The notes beneath the pieces are model-generated. The model was not told where the DNA came from, made no database searches, and was given only the letters and a program-made list of their open reading frames with translations. 64,000 nt of DNA from Marinobacter salinisoli (lineage in GTDB: Bacteria > Pseudomonadota > Gammaproteobacteria > Pseudomonadales > Oleiphilaceae): contig NZ_CP071247.1 of the NCBI RefSeq assembly GCF_017301335.1, forward strand, positions 2,170,001 through 2,234,000. The letters run 5' to 3'. A program made the position numbers and the translations under genes. Each line of letters opens with the position of its first letter. Position 1 is the first letter of the stretch. Below are positions 30,278 to 40,047 of this stretch, piece after piece.

Positions 30278-32164
30278 CTAGCGCACGCCAAGTTCCCGAA
30301 GCCGCTTATAAACGGTGTTCCGGCTGATGCTCAATGCCCGGGCGGTGCGGGAAATGTTGCCCATGCACTGGCGGTAGGCCTTTAACGTTTGAGACAGGCC
30401 ATCGGAAATGGCGGGCGATTCGTGTGCCGAAGGATTAGATCCTGGCTGTTTCGCGACCGACACAGGGTCCGGGTGGGATCCAGCTTGATCAATTTGCGAC
30501 AGAAAATCTTCGGGTAAGTGCCAGAGTTGAATCGGTTCGCCATCTGCGATGGCCACGGCAACGCTGATCACGTTCACCAGTTGCCTGATATTGCCCGGCC
30601 AGGGGTGATTGATCAGCGCGGACAGCACCGGGGCGGACAGTGTTTCGGGTTGCTCCGGGTCCCGATGCTCGCGGTAGATGTGCTGAATCAGTTCCTGCTT
30701 GTCGGAACGCTCCCTCAAGGGGGGCAAAGCGACGCTCAGGCCATTGATCCGGTAGAACAGATCGCTCCTGAACTGGCCCAGTTCGATGCGCGACTGCAGT
30801 GAGCGGTTGGTGGCGGTGACAAGAAGAATGTCCACCGGCAGGCTTTCCGTGGAGCCGACCGGCGTCACTTCCCGTTCCTGCAGCACCCGGAGCAAACGGG
30901 ATTGTGCGGCCATAGGCATTTCACCGATTTCATCGAGAAACAAAATGCCTTTGTCGGCTTTGCGAATCAGCCCCACCGAACCCTGGGCGCGGGCGCCGGT
31001 AAAGGCCCCTTGCTGGTACCCGAACAGTTCGGATTCCACCAGTTCGGACGGAATCGCCGCACAATTCACTGAAACCAACGGCTGATTGCGGCGTTCGCTG
31101 GACTGGTGCAAGGCTTTGACCAACACCTCCTTACCCACGCCGGTTTCGCCGGTAATAATCAGCGGCACCTTGCGTCTCAGAACCTTGGCCGCCTGATCGG
31201 CACACCGGCGAACGGCGCTGTCGCCCAGCTCAAGCACCGGTAGATTGGACTCACGGCTGTTTGGGCGCGGTTCCTGTCGGGCGGATTTGCCAACGGAAAG
31301 CTCGTGATCAGCAGCGTTCGGATGGGTTACCCGCGCGCTCAGGCGCACTTTATTGAGCGTGATCAAAGTCAGTGGTGTTCGCTCCGGATGCTGCAAAACC
31401 CGCTTTCCTGGCGTGGTCATCAGTGAATCGAGCGAGTGGTTCAATGGATTCCGACCGAGCAACTGGCCAGCACGCTGGTTGCTCGCGATCACCGTTCCCC
31501 GATCATCACACACCAGAATACCGGACCATGGGCTATCAAAATTGTCGGCGTTGGTATTCAGCGTGATCAAGCAGTGGCTGTGTTCGAATCGCTTGCAGAT
31601 CAGCCGGTTTTCCACCGATTGCGACAGCAGCCGCACCATACCCAGGGTGTGAGCCTGGGGCAGGTAGGCATCGGTGAACACGCTCAGGACTCCCATCAGT
31701 TCGTTATTTGCATCGTAAATCGGGGCGGCGGAGCCTATGAGTTGCCGGTGCAGTTTGAGGAAGTGGTCGTTGCGCTGCACCTGAACCGCGAAGCCTGTGG
31801 TGATGGCGGTGCCAATGGCATTGGTGCCGCACGTTTGTTCCCGCCAGTTGGCGCCGTTCTGAAACCAGGCTTTCAAATGGTGGCCCGCCATGGCGTCATC
31901 GCCCCAGCGCCGCACGACGGTGCCTTGAGCGTCGGTCAGAAGGATCAGGCAGCGACTACTGGAAAGAACATTCCGGTAGTAGGGTGCCACCTCCGCATCG
32001 GCAGCGGCGATGAGGTTGGTGAGTGTTCCATGGTCGACCCTTTCGCCAAGTGACTGACCCAGAGCGGGGGATGGGCGGGAGTTGTGTTCCAGTCCCCAGG
32101 CGATGCATCGATTCCATGATTCCTGTATGACCTGGCTCTCGTTCAAACCGTCGTTGCTTCCCAT
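30278..32164 (-). CDS. Sigma-54-dependent activator of the AcoR type
   Basis: A 628-residue enhancer-binding protein. The N terminus begins ESWNRCIAWGL, typical of AcoR-like proteins, followed by a GAF domain (about 60-190; NWREQTCGTNAIGTA) and a PAS-like segment (about 210-250). The AAA+ domain has Walker A GETGVGKE at 339-346, the sigma-54 contact loop GAFTGA at 386-391 and Walker B ILFLDE at 407-412. A Fis-type helix-turn-helix ends the protein (NISRTARALSISRNTVYKRLREL). It is divergent from the glycerol ABC operon, with four phased TGTTCA repeats in between, which makes that operon its most likely target. The signal is unknown; glycerol or another alcohol is a guess from position. Confidence 0.88.
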   Translation of the reverse strand: MGSNDGLNESQVIQESWNRCIAWGLEHNSRPSPALGQSLGERVDHGTLTNLIAAADAEVAPYYRNVLSSSRCLILLTDAQGTVVRRWGDDAMAGHHLKAWFQNGANWREQTCGTNAIGTAITTGFAVQVQRNDHFLKLHRQLIGSAAPIYDANNELMGVLSVFTDAYLPQAHTLGMVRLLSQSVENRLICKRFEHSHCLITLNTNADNFDSPWSGILVCDDRGTVIASNQRAGQLLGRNPLNHSLDSLMTTPGKRVLQHPERTPLTLITLNKVRLSARVTHPNAADHELSVGKSARQEPRPNSRESNLPVLELGDSAVRRCADQAAKVLRRKVPLIITGETGVGKEVLVKALHQSSERRNQPLVSVNCAAIPSELVESELFGYQQGAFTGARAQGSVGLIRKADKGILFLDEIGEMPMAAQSRLLRVLQEREVTPVGSTESLPVDILLVTATNRSLQSRIELGQFRSDLFYRINGLSVALPPLRERSDKQELIQHIYREHRDPEQPETLSAPVLSALINHPWPGNIRQLVNVISVAVAIADGEPIQLWHLPEDFLSQIDQAGSHPDPVSVAKQPGSNPSAHESPAISDGLSQTLKAYRQCMGNISRTARALSISRNTVYKRLRELGVR

Positions 32165-32235
32165 GGACAGCCTTTTTCGGGTGGGTTGTTGTTATTGCCC
32201 GTTATCAGATCTGTGCTCATTCGAAACACCAGAAG

Positions 32236-32276
32236 TGTTCAATCCGTTGTTCAGGCACTGTTCATTGTTGTGTTCA
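32236..32276. repeat. Four helically phased TGTTCA repeats
   Basis: TGTTCA begins at 32236, 32248, 32259 and 32271, at spacings of 12, 11 and 12 bases, so all copies face the same side of the helix. The array lies between the divergent sigma-54 activator gene and the glycerol ABC operon, about 230 bases upstream of the latter, where an enhancer-binding protein would bind. The rest of the 339-bp gap (32165-32503) holds a GGCAC-TCG-GTGCC dyad near 32455 but no clear promoter boxes. Confidence 0.55.
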
Positions 32277-32503
32277 GTCTAGACAAGGTTTGCGGAAACG
32301 AAAGTATTGGCATTGCCTCTGTATTGGCGCTCTGGCCAAAAAAAGTTGGATTGAAAACAGAGTGTTGCGATTCGCCGCAGCGCAGTTGTGACAAAGATGG
32401 TATGAGCTTTGCGACGCGTTGGGAGGCACCGACGTCATTTGCAGGGGTGGATGTTGGCACTCGGTGCCCTGTAGACAGACGAAAAAAATAACAAGGAAAG
32501 CCT

Positions 32504-33595
32504 ATGTCCCTAACACTGGAGAACATCTCCCGTGTCGCTGATGGCGTGGACTATATCCGTGACGCCAATCTGACGTTCGAGGCAGGTTCGTTCAATGTGC
32601 TGCTGGGCCGAACCCTGGCGGGCAAGACGTCACTGATGCGCCTGATGGCCGGGCTGGATACGCCGACCACCGGCCGGTTGTTGTACCGGGGTGACGATGT
32701 CACTGGTCAGTCCGTTCAACAGCGCAACATCTCGATGATTTATCAGCAGTTCATTAATTATCCAAACCTGACGGTGTACGAGAATATTGCCTCTCCTCTG
32801 AGGCTGGCGAAGATGTCGGACAGCGAGATCGACCGTCGGGTGAAAGAAACCGCCTCGATGCTGCACATTGAGCCGTTGCTGAAACGCCACCCTCTGGAGT
32901 TGTCCGGCGGGCAACAACAGCGCACGGCCATGGCCCGGGCACTGGTCAAGGATGCCACTCTGATTCTGTTTGACGAGCCGCTGGTCAATCTGGACTACAA
33001 GCTGCGGGAGGAGTTGCGGGCCGAATTAAGAAGCCTGTTCCGCGAACGTCAGTGCATCGCAGTGTATGCCACCACAGAACCGAATGAGGCGCTGGCGTTG
33101 GGCGGCACCACAACCTTGTTGCACGAAGGCCGGGTGGTCCAGACCGGGCCGGTGATGGATGTCTATCGGGCACCGGTCAGTACCCTGGCGGCACAGCTGT
33201 TCAGCGAGCCGCCGATGAATCTGATCCGCGGCCGGGTGACCGATACCGAGGTCACCTTCGATGAATATTCCCACCATGCCCTGACTCAGGAACTGGCCGC
33301 TCTGAAGCCCGGTGATTACTGGTTTGGCATTCGTCCCAGTCACATTGGCCTGGTACCCGCCAATGACGATGACCTGGAAATGGCCATGGAGGTGGCGCTC
33401 AGCGAAATCAGCGGTTCGGAAACCTTCATGCACGTGCAGAACCGGTATTTCGAAATGGTGCTTCAGTTGATGGGCGTGCATCAGTACCACACCGGGGCGC
33501 CGGTCAAGGTTTACCTGCCCATCAACAAACTGTTTGTGTTCGATGACCACGAGCAATTGGTGCTGACCCCCGCCCAGGCCGCAGGAGGCAACTGA
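32504..33595 (+). CDS. glpS: Glycerol ABC transporter ATP-binding protein GlpS
   Basis: A 363-residue nucleotide-binding subunit of the MalK/UgpC type, with a C-terminal regulatory beta domain after residue 235. Walker A is GRTLAGKT at 35-42, the Q-loop IYQQ at 79-82, the signature LSGGQ at 133-137 and Walker B LILFDE at 153-158. The H-loop histidine is missing: the usual YVTHDQ is YATTEP here (Thr191). Its partner GlpT keeps that His but lacks the signature. It is the first gene of an operon matching glpSTPQUV of rhizobia, where the system imports glycerol. Start ATG at 32504 with AAGGAAAG upstream; its stop overlaps glpT (TGATG). Confidence 0.88.
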   Translation: MSLTLENISRVADGVDYIRDANLTFEAGSFNVLLGRTLAGKTSLMRLMAGLDTPTTGRLLYRGDDVTGQSVQQRNISMIYQQFINYPNLTVYENIASPLRLAKMSDSEIDRRVKETASMLHIEPLLKRHPLELSGGQQQRTAMARALVKDATLILFDEPLVNLDYKLREELRAELRSLFRERQCIAVYATTEPNEALALGGTTTLLHEGRVVQTGPVMDVYRAPVSTLAAQLFSEPPMNLIRGRVTDTEVTFDEYSHHALTQELAALKPGDYWFGIRPSHIGLVPANDDDLEMAMEVALSEISGSETFMHVQNRYFEMVLQLMGVHQYHTGAPVKVYLPINKLFVFDDHEQLVLTPAQAAGGN

Positions 33596-34695
33596 TGGCT
33601 GAGATTGAGCTGAAATCACTGGCGCACAGCTACAGCTCCACACCCACTGGCCCGGCAGACTATGCCATCCGCCAACTGGACCATGTCTGGGAACGGGGTG
33701 GTGCCTATGCGTTACTGGGGCCCTCAGGCTGTGGCAAGAGCACCATGCTCAACATCATTTCCGGTCTGGTGGAGCCTTCGGAGGGTGAGGTCTTGTTCGA
33801 TGGGCGCCGGGTGAACGAACTGTCGCCGCGGGAGCGCAACATTGCCCAGGTGTTCCAGTTCCCGGTGGTCTACGACTCCATGACGGTGTACGACAACCTG
33901 GCATTCCCGCTCAAGAACAACAAGGTGGCTGCGTCGAAAATAAAGGCCCGGGTGCACGAAATCGCCGAGGTTCTGGAAATTGAGGACAAGCTTTATCGAA
34001 AAGCGAAGAACCTGACCGCCGATGAAAAGCAGAAGGTGTCCATGGGCCGGGGACTGGTCCGTGAGGATGTGTCTGCCATTTTGTTTGACGAGCCGCTGAC
34101 GGTCATTGATCCCCAGCTCAAATGGCGGCTGCGCCGAAAGCTGAAGCAAATCCACGAACAGTTCGACATCACCATGGTGTATGTCACCCACGATCAGCTG
34201 GAGGCATCCACCTTCGCCGACAAGATCGCGGTGATGTATGACGGCCAGATTGTCCAGTTCGGCACTCCAACCGAGCTGTTCGAGCAGCCCAACCACACCT
34301 TCGTTGGCTTTTTCATCGGCAGCCCCGGTATGAACCTCATCGAGGTATCCCGCTGCGAGCAGGGTGGGCGTTTTGGCGATACGGTGATCCCGCTGGAGCC
34401 CTGGCAGATTGAGGTGCTGCAACGGCTGAAGACCAACAACGTCAAGATCGGCATCCGGCCGGAGTTCGTGGAACTTTCAGCCCAGCCGGCAGATGACACC
34501 TACGCATCCGAAGTGCTGGATGTGGAGGATCTTGGCACCTACAAGATTGTGACGGTGCAACTGGGCTCTGCTCAGATCAAGGTCCGCCAGAACGAGGAGT
34601 TTGAGGTTCGGGTCGGCGGGACGACCCACGTCGCTTTTCCGCGGCAATGGCTGAAGCTGTACGTGGATGAATTTCTGGTACAGGAGCACGGGTGA
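33595..34695 (+). CDS. glpT: Glycerol ABC transporter ATP-binding protein GlpT
   Basis: A 366-residue second nucleotide-binding subunit of the same transporter (not the E. coli GlpT antiporter). Walker A is GPSGCGKST at 42-50, Walker B AILFDE at 161-166, and the H-loop His199 in YVTHDQ is intact. The ABC signature is degenerate: LSGGQ is replaced by LTADEK at 140-145. The C-terminal part carries the MalK-type regulatory domain. ATG overlaps the glpS stop by one base, so the two subunits are made in coupled amounts, as expected for a heterodimer. Confidence 0.88.
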   Translation: MAEIELKSLAHSYSSTPTGPADYAIRQLDHVWERGGAYALLGPSGCGKSTMLNIISGLVEPSEGEVLFDGRRVNELSPRERNIAQVFQFPVVYDSMTVYDNLAFPLKNNKVAASKIKARVHEIAEVLEIEDKLYRKAKNLTADEKQKVSMGRGLVREDVSAILFDEPLTVIDPQLKWRLRRKLKQIHEQFDITMVYVTHDQLEASTFADKIAVMYDGQIVQFGTPTELFEQPNHTFVGFFIGSPGMNLIEVSRCEQGGRFGDTVIPLEPWQIEVLQRLKTNNVKIGIRPEFVELSAQPADDTYASEVLDVEDLGTYKIVTVQLGSAQIKVRQNEEFEVRVGGTTHVAFPRQWLKLYVDEFLVQEHG

Positions 34696-35561
34696 TGGAC
34701 AAGATACCCAATAACCGCGCCTGGTGGCTGGTGCTGCCGGTGTTCATTCTGGTGGCGTTTTCCGCCCTGGTGCCGCTGATGACGGTGGTGAACTACTCGG
34801 TGCAGGACATTTTCGGGCCAGGTCAGGCGTACTTCGTCGGTACCGAATGGTTTCGTGAGGTGCTGACCAACGAGCGGCTGCAGGACTCCCTGATACGGCA
34901 GTTTATCTTTTCCGGTGCGGTGTTGCTGATTCAAATTCCGCTCGGTATTGCGGTGGCACTGATGATGCCGAAATCCGGTATCAAGGCGTCCCTGTGCCTG
35001 ATTCTGTTGGCGATTCCGCTGCTCATTCCCTGGAACGTAGTCGGTACCATCTGGCAGATCTTTGGCCGTGGCGATATCGGGTTGTTCGGCTGGGGCCTGA
35101 ACGAACTGGGGTTTGACTACAACTACACCGGCGATACCGGGGATGCCTGGTTCACCGTGCTGCTGATGGATGTCTGGCACTGGACTCCGCTGGTGGCGTT
35201 GCTGTGTTACTCCGGTCTGCGGGCGATTCCGGAGGCCTTTTACCAGGCGGCGGAAATTGACCGCGCCTCCAAGTGGGCGGTGTTCCGGTATATCCAGCTT
35301 CCGCGCCTGAAGAACGTGCTGATCATCGCCGTGCTGCTGCGGTTCATGGACAGTTTCATGATCTACACCGAGCCGTTTGTTCTGACTGGCGGCGGCCCGG
35401 GCAGCTCTACGACCTTCCTGAGCCAGACCCTGACCACCATGGCCATCGGCCAGTTTGATCTGGGCCGGGCAGCGGCCTTCTCGTTGATCTATTTCCTGAT
35501 CGTGTTGCTGGTGTCCTGGTTGTTCTTCACCGCCATCACCCACGCGGACAAGAAACAATAG
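34695..35561 (+). CDS. glpP: Glycerol ABC transporter permease GlpP
   Basis: A 288-residue inner-membrane permease of the binding-protein-dependent (MalF/UgpA) family, with six hydrophobic segments. The cytoplasmic coupling (EAA) loop reads EAFYQAAEIDRASKWAVFRYIQLP, split here as EAFYQAAEIDRA then SKWAVFRYIQLP. ATG at 34695 overlaps the glpT stop (TGATG); a GTG three bases upstream is a less likely start. It pairs with GlpQ to form the glycerol channel. Confidence 0.9.
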   Translation: MDKIPNNRAWWLVLPVFILVAFSALVPLMTVVNYSVQDIFGPGQAYFVGTEWFREVLTNERLQDSLIRQFIFSGAVLLIQIPLGIAVALMMPKSGIKASLCLILLAIPLLIPWNVVGTIWQIFGRGDIGLFGWGLNELGFDYNYTGDTGDAWFTVLLMDVWHWTPLVALLCYSGLRAIPEAFYQAAEIDRASKWAVFRYIQLPRLKNVLIIAVLLRFMDSFMIYTEPFVLTGGGPGSSTTFLSQTLTTMAIGQFDLGRAAAFSLIYFLIVLLVSWLFFTAITHADKKQ

Positions 35562-35570
35562 GAGGCCATG

Positions 35571-36377
35571 ATGGATAACAGTCGAGGCAAGAACATTGGC
35601 ATCACCATCTTCATCGTGTTGTTGCTGACGCCGATTTACTGGTTGCTGAACATGTCCTTCAAGACCAACCAGGAGATCCTGGGCGGGCTGACGCTGTGGC
35701 CGGAGAACTTCACCCTGCACAACTATGAGGTCATCTTCACCGATCCCAGCTGGTACAACGGCTACATCAACTCGATGATCTACGTGTCCATGAACGTAGT
35801 CATTACCCTGACCGTGGCCCTGCCCGCGGCCTATGCCTTCAGCCGTTACAAGTTTCTGGGCGACAAGCACCTGTTCTTCTGGCTGCTCAGTAACCGCATG
35901 GCACCACCGGCGGTCTTCCTGCTGCCGTTCTTCCAGCTCTATTCCTCCATAGGCTTGTTCGATACTCACATTGCCGTGGCGCTGGCCCATTGCCTGTTCA
36001 ACGTGCCACTGGCGGTTTGGATTCTTGAGGGCTTTATGTCCGGCGTGCCACGGGAATACGACGAAATGGCTTACATCGATGGTTACAGCTTCCCGAAGTT
36101 TTTCGTGAAGATCTTCCTGCCGATGATCCGCTCCGGCATCGGGGTGACCGCCTTTTTCGCTTTCATGTTTTCCTGGGTGGAGCTGTTGCTGGCCCGCACG
36201 CTGACGTCAGTCGACGCCCAACCGATCGCCGCCATCATGACCCGAACGGTAGGCGCCAGCGGTATTGACTGGGGCGTGTTGGCAGCAGCCGGAACGCTGA
36301 CCATTGTGCCCGGCCTGCTGGTGATCTGGTTTGTGCGCAATCACGTGGCCAAGGGCTTTGCCCTCGGACGGGTTTGA
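35571..36377 (+). CDS. glpQ: Glycerol ABC transporter permease GlpQ
   Basis: A 268-residue second permease of the MalG/UgpE type, with six hydrophobic segments and the coupling loop REYDEMAYIDGYSFPKFF followed by VKIFLP. AGGAGG at 35560-35565 is five bases from the ATG at 35571 but only two from the ATG at 35568, so I chose the later one. It is not related to the E. coli phosphodiesterase of the same name. It begins ten bases after glpP. Confidence 0.9.
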   Translation: MDNSRGKNIGITIFIVLLLTPIYWLLNMSFKTNQEILGGLTLWPENFTLHNYEVIFTDPSWYNGYINSMIYVSMNVVITLTVALPAAYAFSRYKFLGDKHLFFWLLSNRMAPPAVFLLPFFQLYSSIGLFDTHIAVALAHCLFNVPLAVWILEGFMSGVPREYDEMAYIDGYSFPKFFVKIFLPMIRSGIGVTAFFAFMFSWVELLLARTLTSVDAQPIAAIMTRTVGASGIDWGVLAAAGTLTIVPGLLVIWFVRNHVAKGFALGRV

Positions 36378-36389
36378 GGGAGAACTGAG

Positions 36390-36665
36390 ATGCTTGCATG
36401 GATGAACTGGACGCCGGCGGTTGCCACCTTCTTTGGTGTCATCGCCGCCATTCTGCTGGTCATGACCATCTACGAACTGGTGTCGCCCTGCGTTGAGCGC
36501 AAGGGCTTCCTGCCCATTGCCACCACCCGTGGCGACCGCCTGTTCATTGGCCTTCTGTCGGCGGCGTACATCCACCTGGCGTTTCTGGCAGTCAGCGAGG
36601 TCAGCCTGTGGGTCGCCCTGGCCATTTCCGTGATCTGGTTGCTGGTGCTGTTGCGCTGGGGCTAG
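36390..36665 (+). CDS. glpU: GlpU, small membrane protein (DUF2160)
   Basis: A 91-residue protein with three predicted transmembrane segments (about 12-32, 50-66 and 70-88) and a short cytosolic or periplasmic loop VSPCVERKGFLPIATTRGDR. It matches the DUF2160 family, which accompanies glycerol ABC transporters (glpU of rhizobia) at the same place in the operon. Its role is unknown; it may assist assembly or modulate the transporter. It lies 12 bp after glpQ and is followed by a hairpin before glpV. Confidence 0.82.
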   Translation: MLAWMNWTPAVATFFGVIAAILLVMTIYELVSPCVERKGFLPIATTRGDRLFIGLLSAAYIHLAFLAVSEVSLWVALAISVIWLLVLLRWG

Positions 36666-36713
36666 CCGGGTGACAAGACGATCGGAATGCGCGACAGAGG
36701 TTTAAGAATTCGG

Positions 36714-36734
36714 AACCGGTGGTTCGCCGGTTTT
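36714..36734 (+). other. Hairpin between glpU and glpV
   Basis: AACCGG-N7-CCGGTT is followed by TT, and the dyad AGCGTT-AA-AACGCT lies 14 bases further on (36748-36761). Such intergenic hairpins often protect or partly terminate the message so that the binding-protein gene is expressed at a different level from the membrane genes. Confidence 0.4.
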
Positions 36735-36823
36735 GGAGTGAGGGATAGCGTTAAAACGCTATGACAGGGAAACGAAATGGAGACTGTTTCGTTCCATCCA
36801 ATAGACGAAAAATGAGGTTGGAT

Positions 36824-38572
<1,749 letters not shown>

Positions 38573-38581
38573 TCCACTGGG

Positions 38582-38628
38582 AAAAGGCCCGCAACTCCAG
38601 TGGTTTATTCGGAGTTGCGGGCCTTTTT
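38582..38628. terminator. Bidirectional terminator after the glycerol ABC operon
   Basis: A perfect 17-bp stem (GGCCCGCAACTCC core) has a 12-base loop and A4/T5 flanks. It lies between glpV and the convergent lipase-chaperone-like gene and can serve both. Confidence 0.92.
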
Positions 38629-38664
38629 ATTGGTGGCTGCATAGCAGCCTGCAAGACTCTCGCT

Positions 38665-39702
38665 TCAGTTTTGGCCGTACACGCGTTCCTGATCAAACCG
38701 GTAGTAACCGGTGGCTTCTTCCGACCGAATCACTTCCGCCATCCCATCGCCAAAAATGTCCTTGGCCGCCTGGTCGAGCGCTGCATCACGCTCAGGCCCT
38801 GCTTCGTAGCTCTGAACAATGGCGTTGCGCTGGGCCTGGTATTGCTCGCCTTTGCTCCAGCGCTGGTCCCGGGTTTGGTCGAGCTCGGTCCATCGTTCAA
38901 GAGCCTCTTCGTCCATACCCAGTTCCGAGCGAATGGTCCGCAAGGTGCGATAGCGCTCTGACTCAGATTGTTGGCTCAACGTTGCCTGAATGGATGGCTG
39001 GATCAGGAAGCGATCGGTCAGTTCCTGCCGGCGCTGCTCGAGAACACTGCTGGCCTGATCGCCGTAGGTTTGTTGGATGGCATCGGTGTAGGAGCGGGCT
39101 TTATCGACCGGGGAACCGTTGGCCGCATTGATTTGCTTCAGGGATTGGGCCAGAGCGTGATTCCGGATTTCCGCCTGCCAGATAAGCTCGGCATCGTCAC
39201 CAAAGAGTTCCTGCCGTTTGGCCCAGAGGAAGTCCCGGCGCTCTTCCGGTCCCATCGTGCGCAGGGTGTAGCGTTCCTGCTCCATAAAATCCCGATACGC
39301 CAGCAGGGCGGTGAGTTTATCGGTCAGCGCGCTGCTGTGATCCGGGAACCACAGCTCCAGCAGTGCCAGGAGGTTTTCCTGCCAGTGCTCGGGGTCAATG
39401 CCGGAGAGGTAACGCATCATCTCTTCGAGCAACTTGATCTGGGCCGTGGGTTGGTTCAGACGGTCGCCGTAGCGATCCTGCAAAGTCTGCCTTACTTCTT
39501 GCAGTGCGTCGTCGGTGGCTGTCGGCTTCGGGACGGAGGTGGTCGCTGTGATGGGAGCAGAGGCCTGGGGTGGCTCTGCCTTATCGGCCGGTGCAGCTGC
39601 CTGCTGGGGTGGTTCAACGGGTTGGGCGTTGTACCAAAGATAGGCGGCGGTGGCAGTGACCAAACCGGCAAGCGCCAGTCCGTGAAGCTTTTTTTTGTTC
39701 AC
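38665..39702 (-). CDS. Lipase-chaperone (Lif)-like periplasmic helical protein
   Basis: A 345-residue protein with an N-terminal membrane anchor (about 8-24), a Pro/Ala-rich linker (25-60) and a long, almost entirely helical Glu/Gln/Arg-rich domain. Segments such as AKRQELFGDDAELIWQAE resemble the extended helical domain of lipase foldases (Lif/LimA), which hold and fold secreted family I lipases in the periplasm. It is divergent from two such lipase genes. However, the RxxFDY catalytic motif of the first Lif mini-domain is not visible, so it may be a divergent or reduced foldase. Start ATG at 39702 follows GGGAGA. Confidence 0.6.
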   Translation of the reverse strand: MNKKKLHGLALAGLVTATAAYLWYNAQPVEPPQQAAAPADKAEPPQASAPITATTSVPKPTATDDALQEVRQTLQDRYGDRLNQPTAQIKLLEEMMRYLSGIDPEHWQENLLALLELWFPDHSSALTDKLTALLAYRDFMEQERYTLRTMGPEERRDFLWAKRQELFGDDAELIWQAEIRNHALAQSLKQINAANGSPVDKARSYTDAIQQTYGDQASSVLEQRRQELTDRFLIQPSIQATLSQQSESERYRTLRTIRSELGMDEEALERWTELDQTRDQRWSKGEQYQAQRNAIVQSYEAGPERDAALDQAAKDIFGDGMAEVIRSEEATGYYRFDQERVYGQN

Positions 39703-39816
39703 GCGGGGAATCTCCCTTTATTGTTGTACTTCTTAAGTGGTTGGCTTTAAGGGTGCCGTGAGCACCTTTGTATGCCAAGACAGCAGAATAAAAAGTGACC
39801 GGTTAAAAGGTTCATG

Positions 39817-39832
39817 TGTGATTTGTATCACA
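39817..39832. promoter_or_regulatory. Perfect CRP/Vfr-type box upstream of lipase 1
   Basis: TGTGATTTGTATCACA is an exact TGTGA-N6-TCACA site with fully symmetric arms. It lies 215 bases before lipase 1 and 115 bases before the divergent chaperone-like gene, so it may act on both. The aligned position upstream of lipase 2 (41315-41330) reads TGTGATGGGCGTCTCA, with the right half-site decayed. Confidence 0.7.
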
Positions 39833-39864
39833 AAATTATATGTGCGGATGCGATACAAATGGGC

Positions 39865-39881
39865 TGTCTAAAATTTAGACA
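39865..39881. promoter_or_regulatory. TGTCTA-N5-TAGACA palindrome upstream of lipase 1
   Basis: TGTCTAAAATTTAGACA is a perfect dyad. The same half-sites with the same spacing occur upstream of lipase 2, although the five central bases differ (AAATT versus TTTTT). Conservation of arms but not centre is what a protein-binding operator predicts. The regulator is unknown. Confidence 0.6.
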
Positions 39882-40047
39882 ACCCGGTTATCTGGATACC
39901 CGTGAGTTACTCCCGAATTCTTGGGGGACTCAGGAAAGACGTCGTCTGAAACAGCAGTTCTGACGCCTGAGGGATGTCGAGGGGAGATCGGTTCCAGTCA
40001 GTAGTTACCGTGGTTAGGCTCACAAAAAAAACAAGAGGCTAACAACC

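Noticed and set aside
32307-32324. Possible sigma-54 promoter (TTGGCA..CTGTA) before glpS
   Set aside because: The -24/-12 spacing fits, but the invariant GC of the -12 element is GT, so I did not list it as a feature.
34572-35990. 472-residue open frame antisense to the glycerol permease genes
   Set aside because: The translation is His/Gln-rich with no family features and the opposite strand encodes two clear ABC permeases; this is a shadow of biased codon use.
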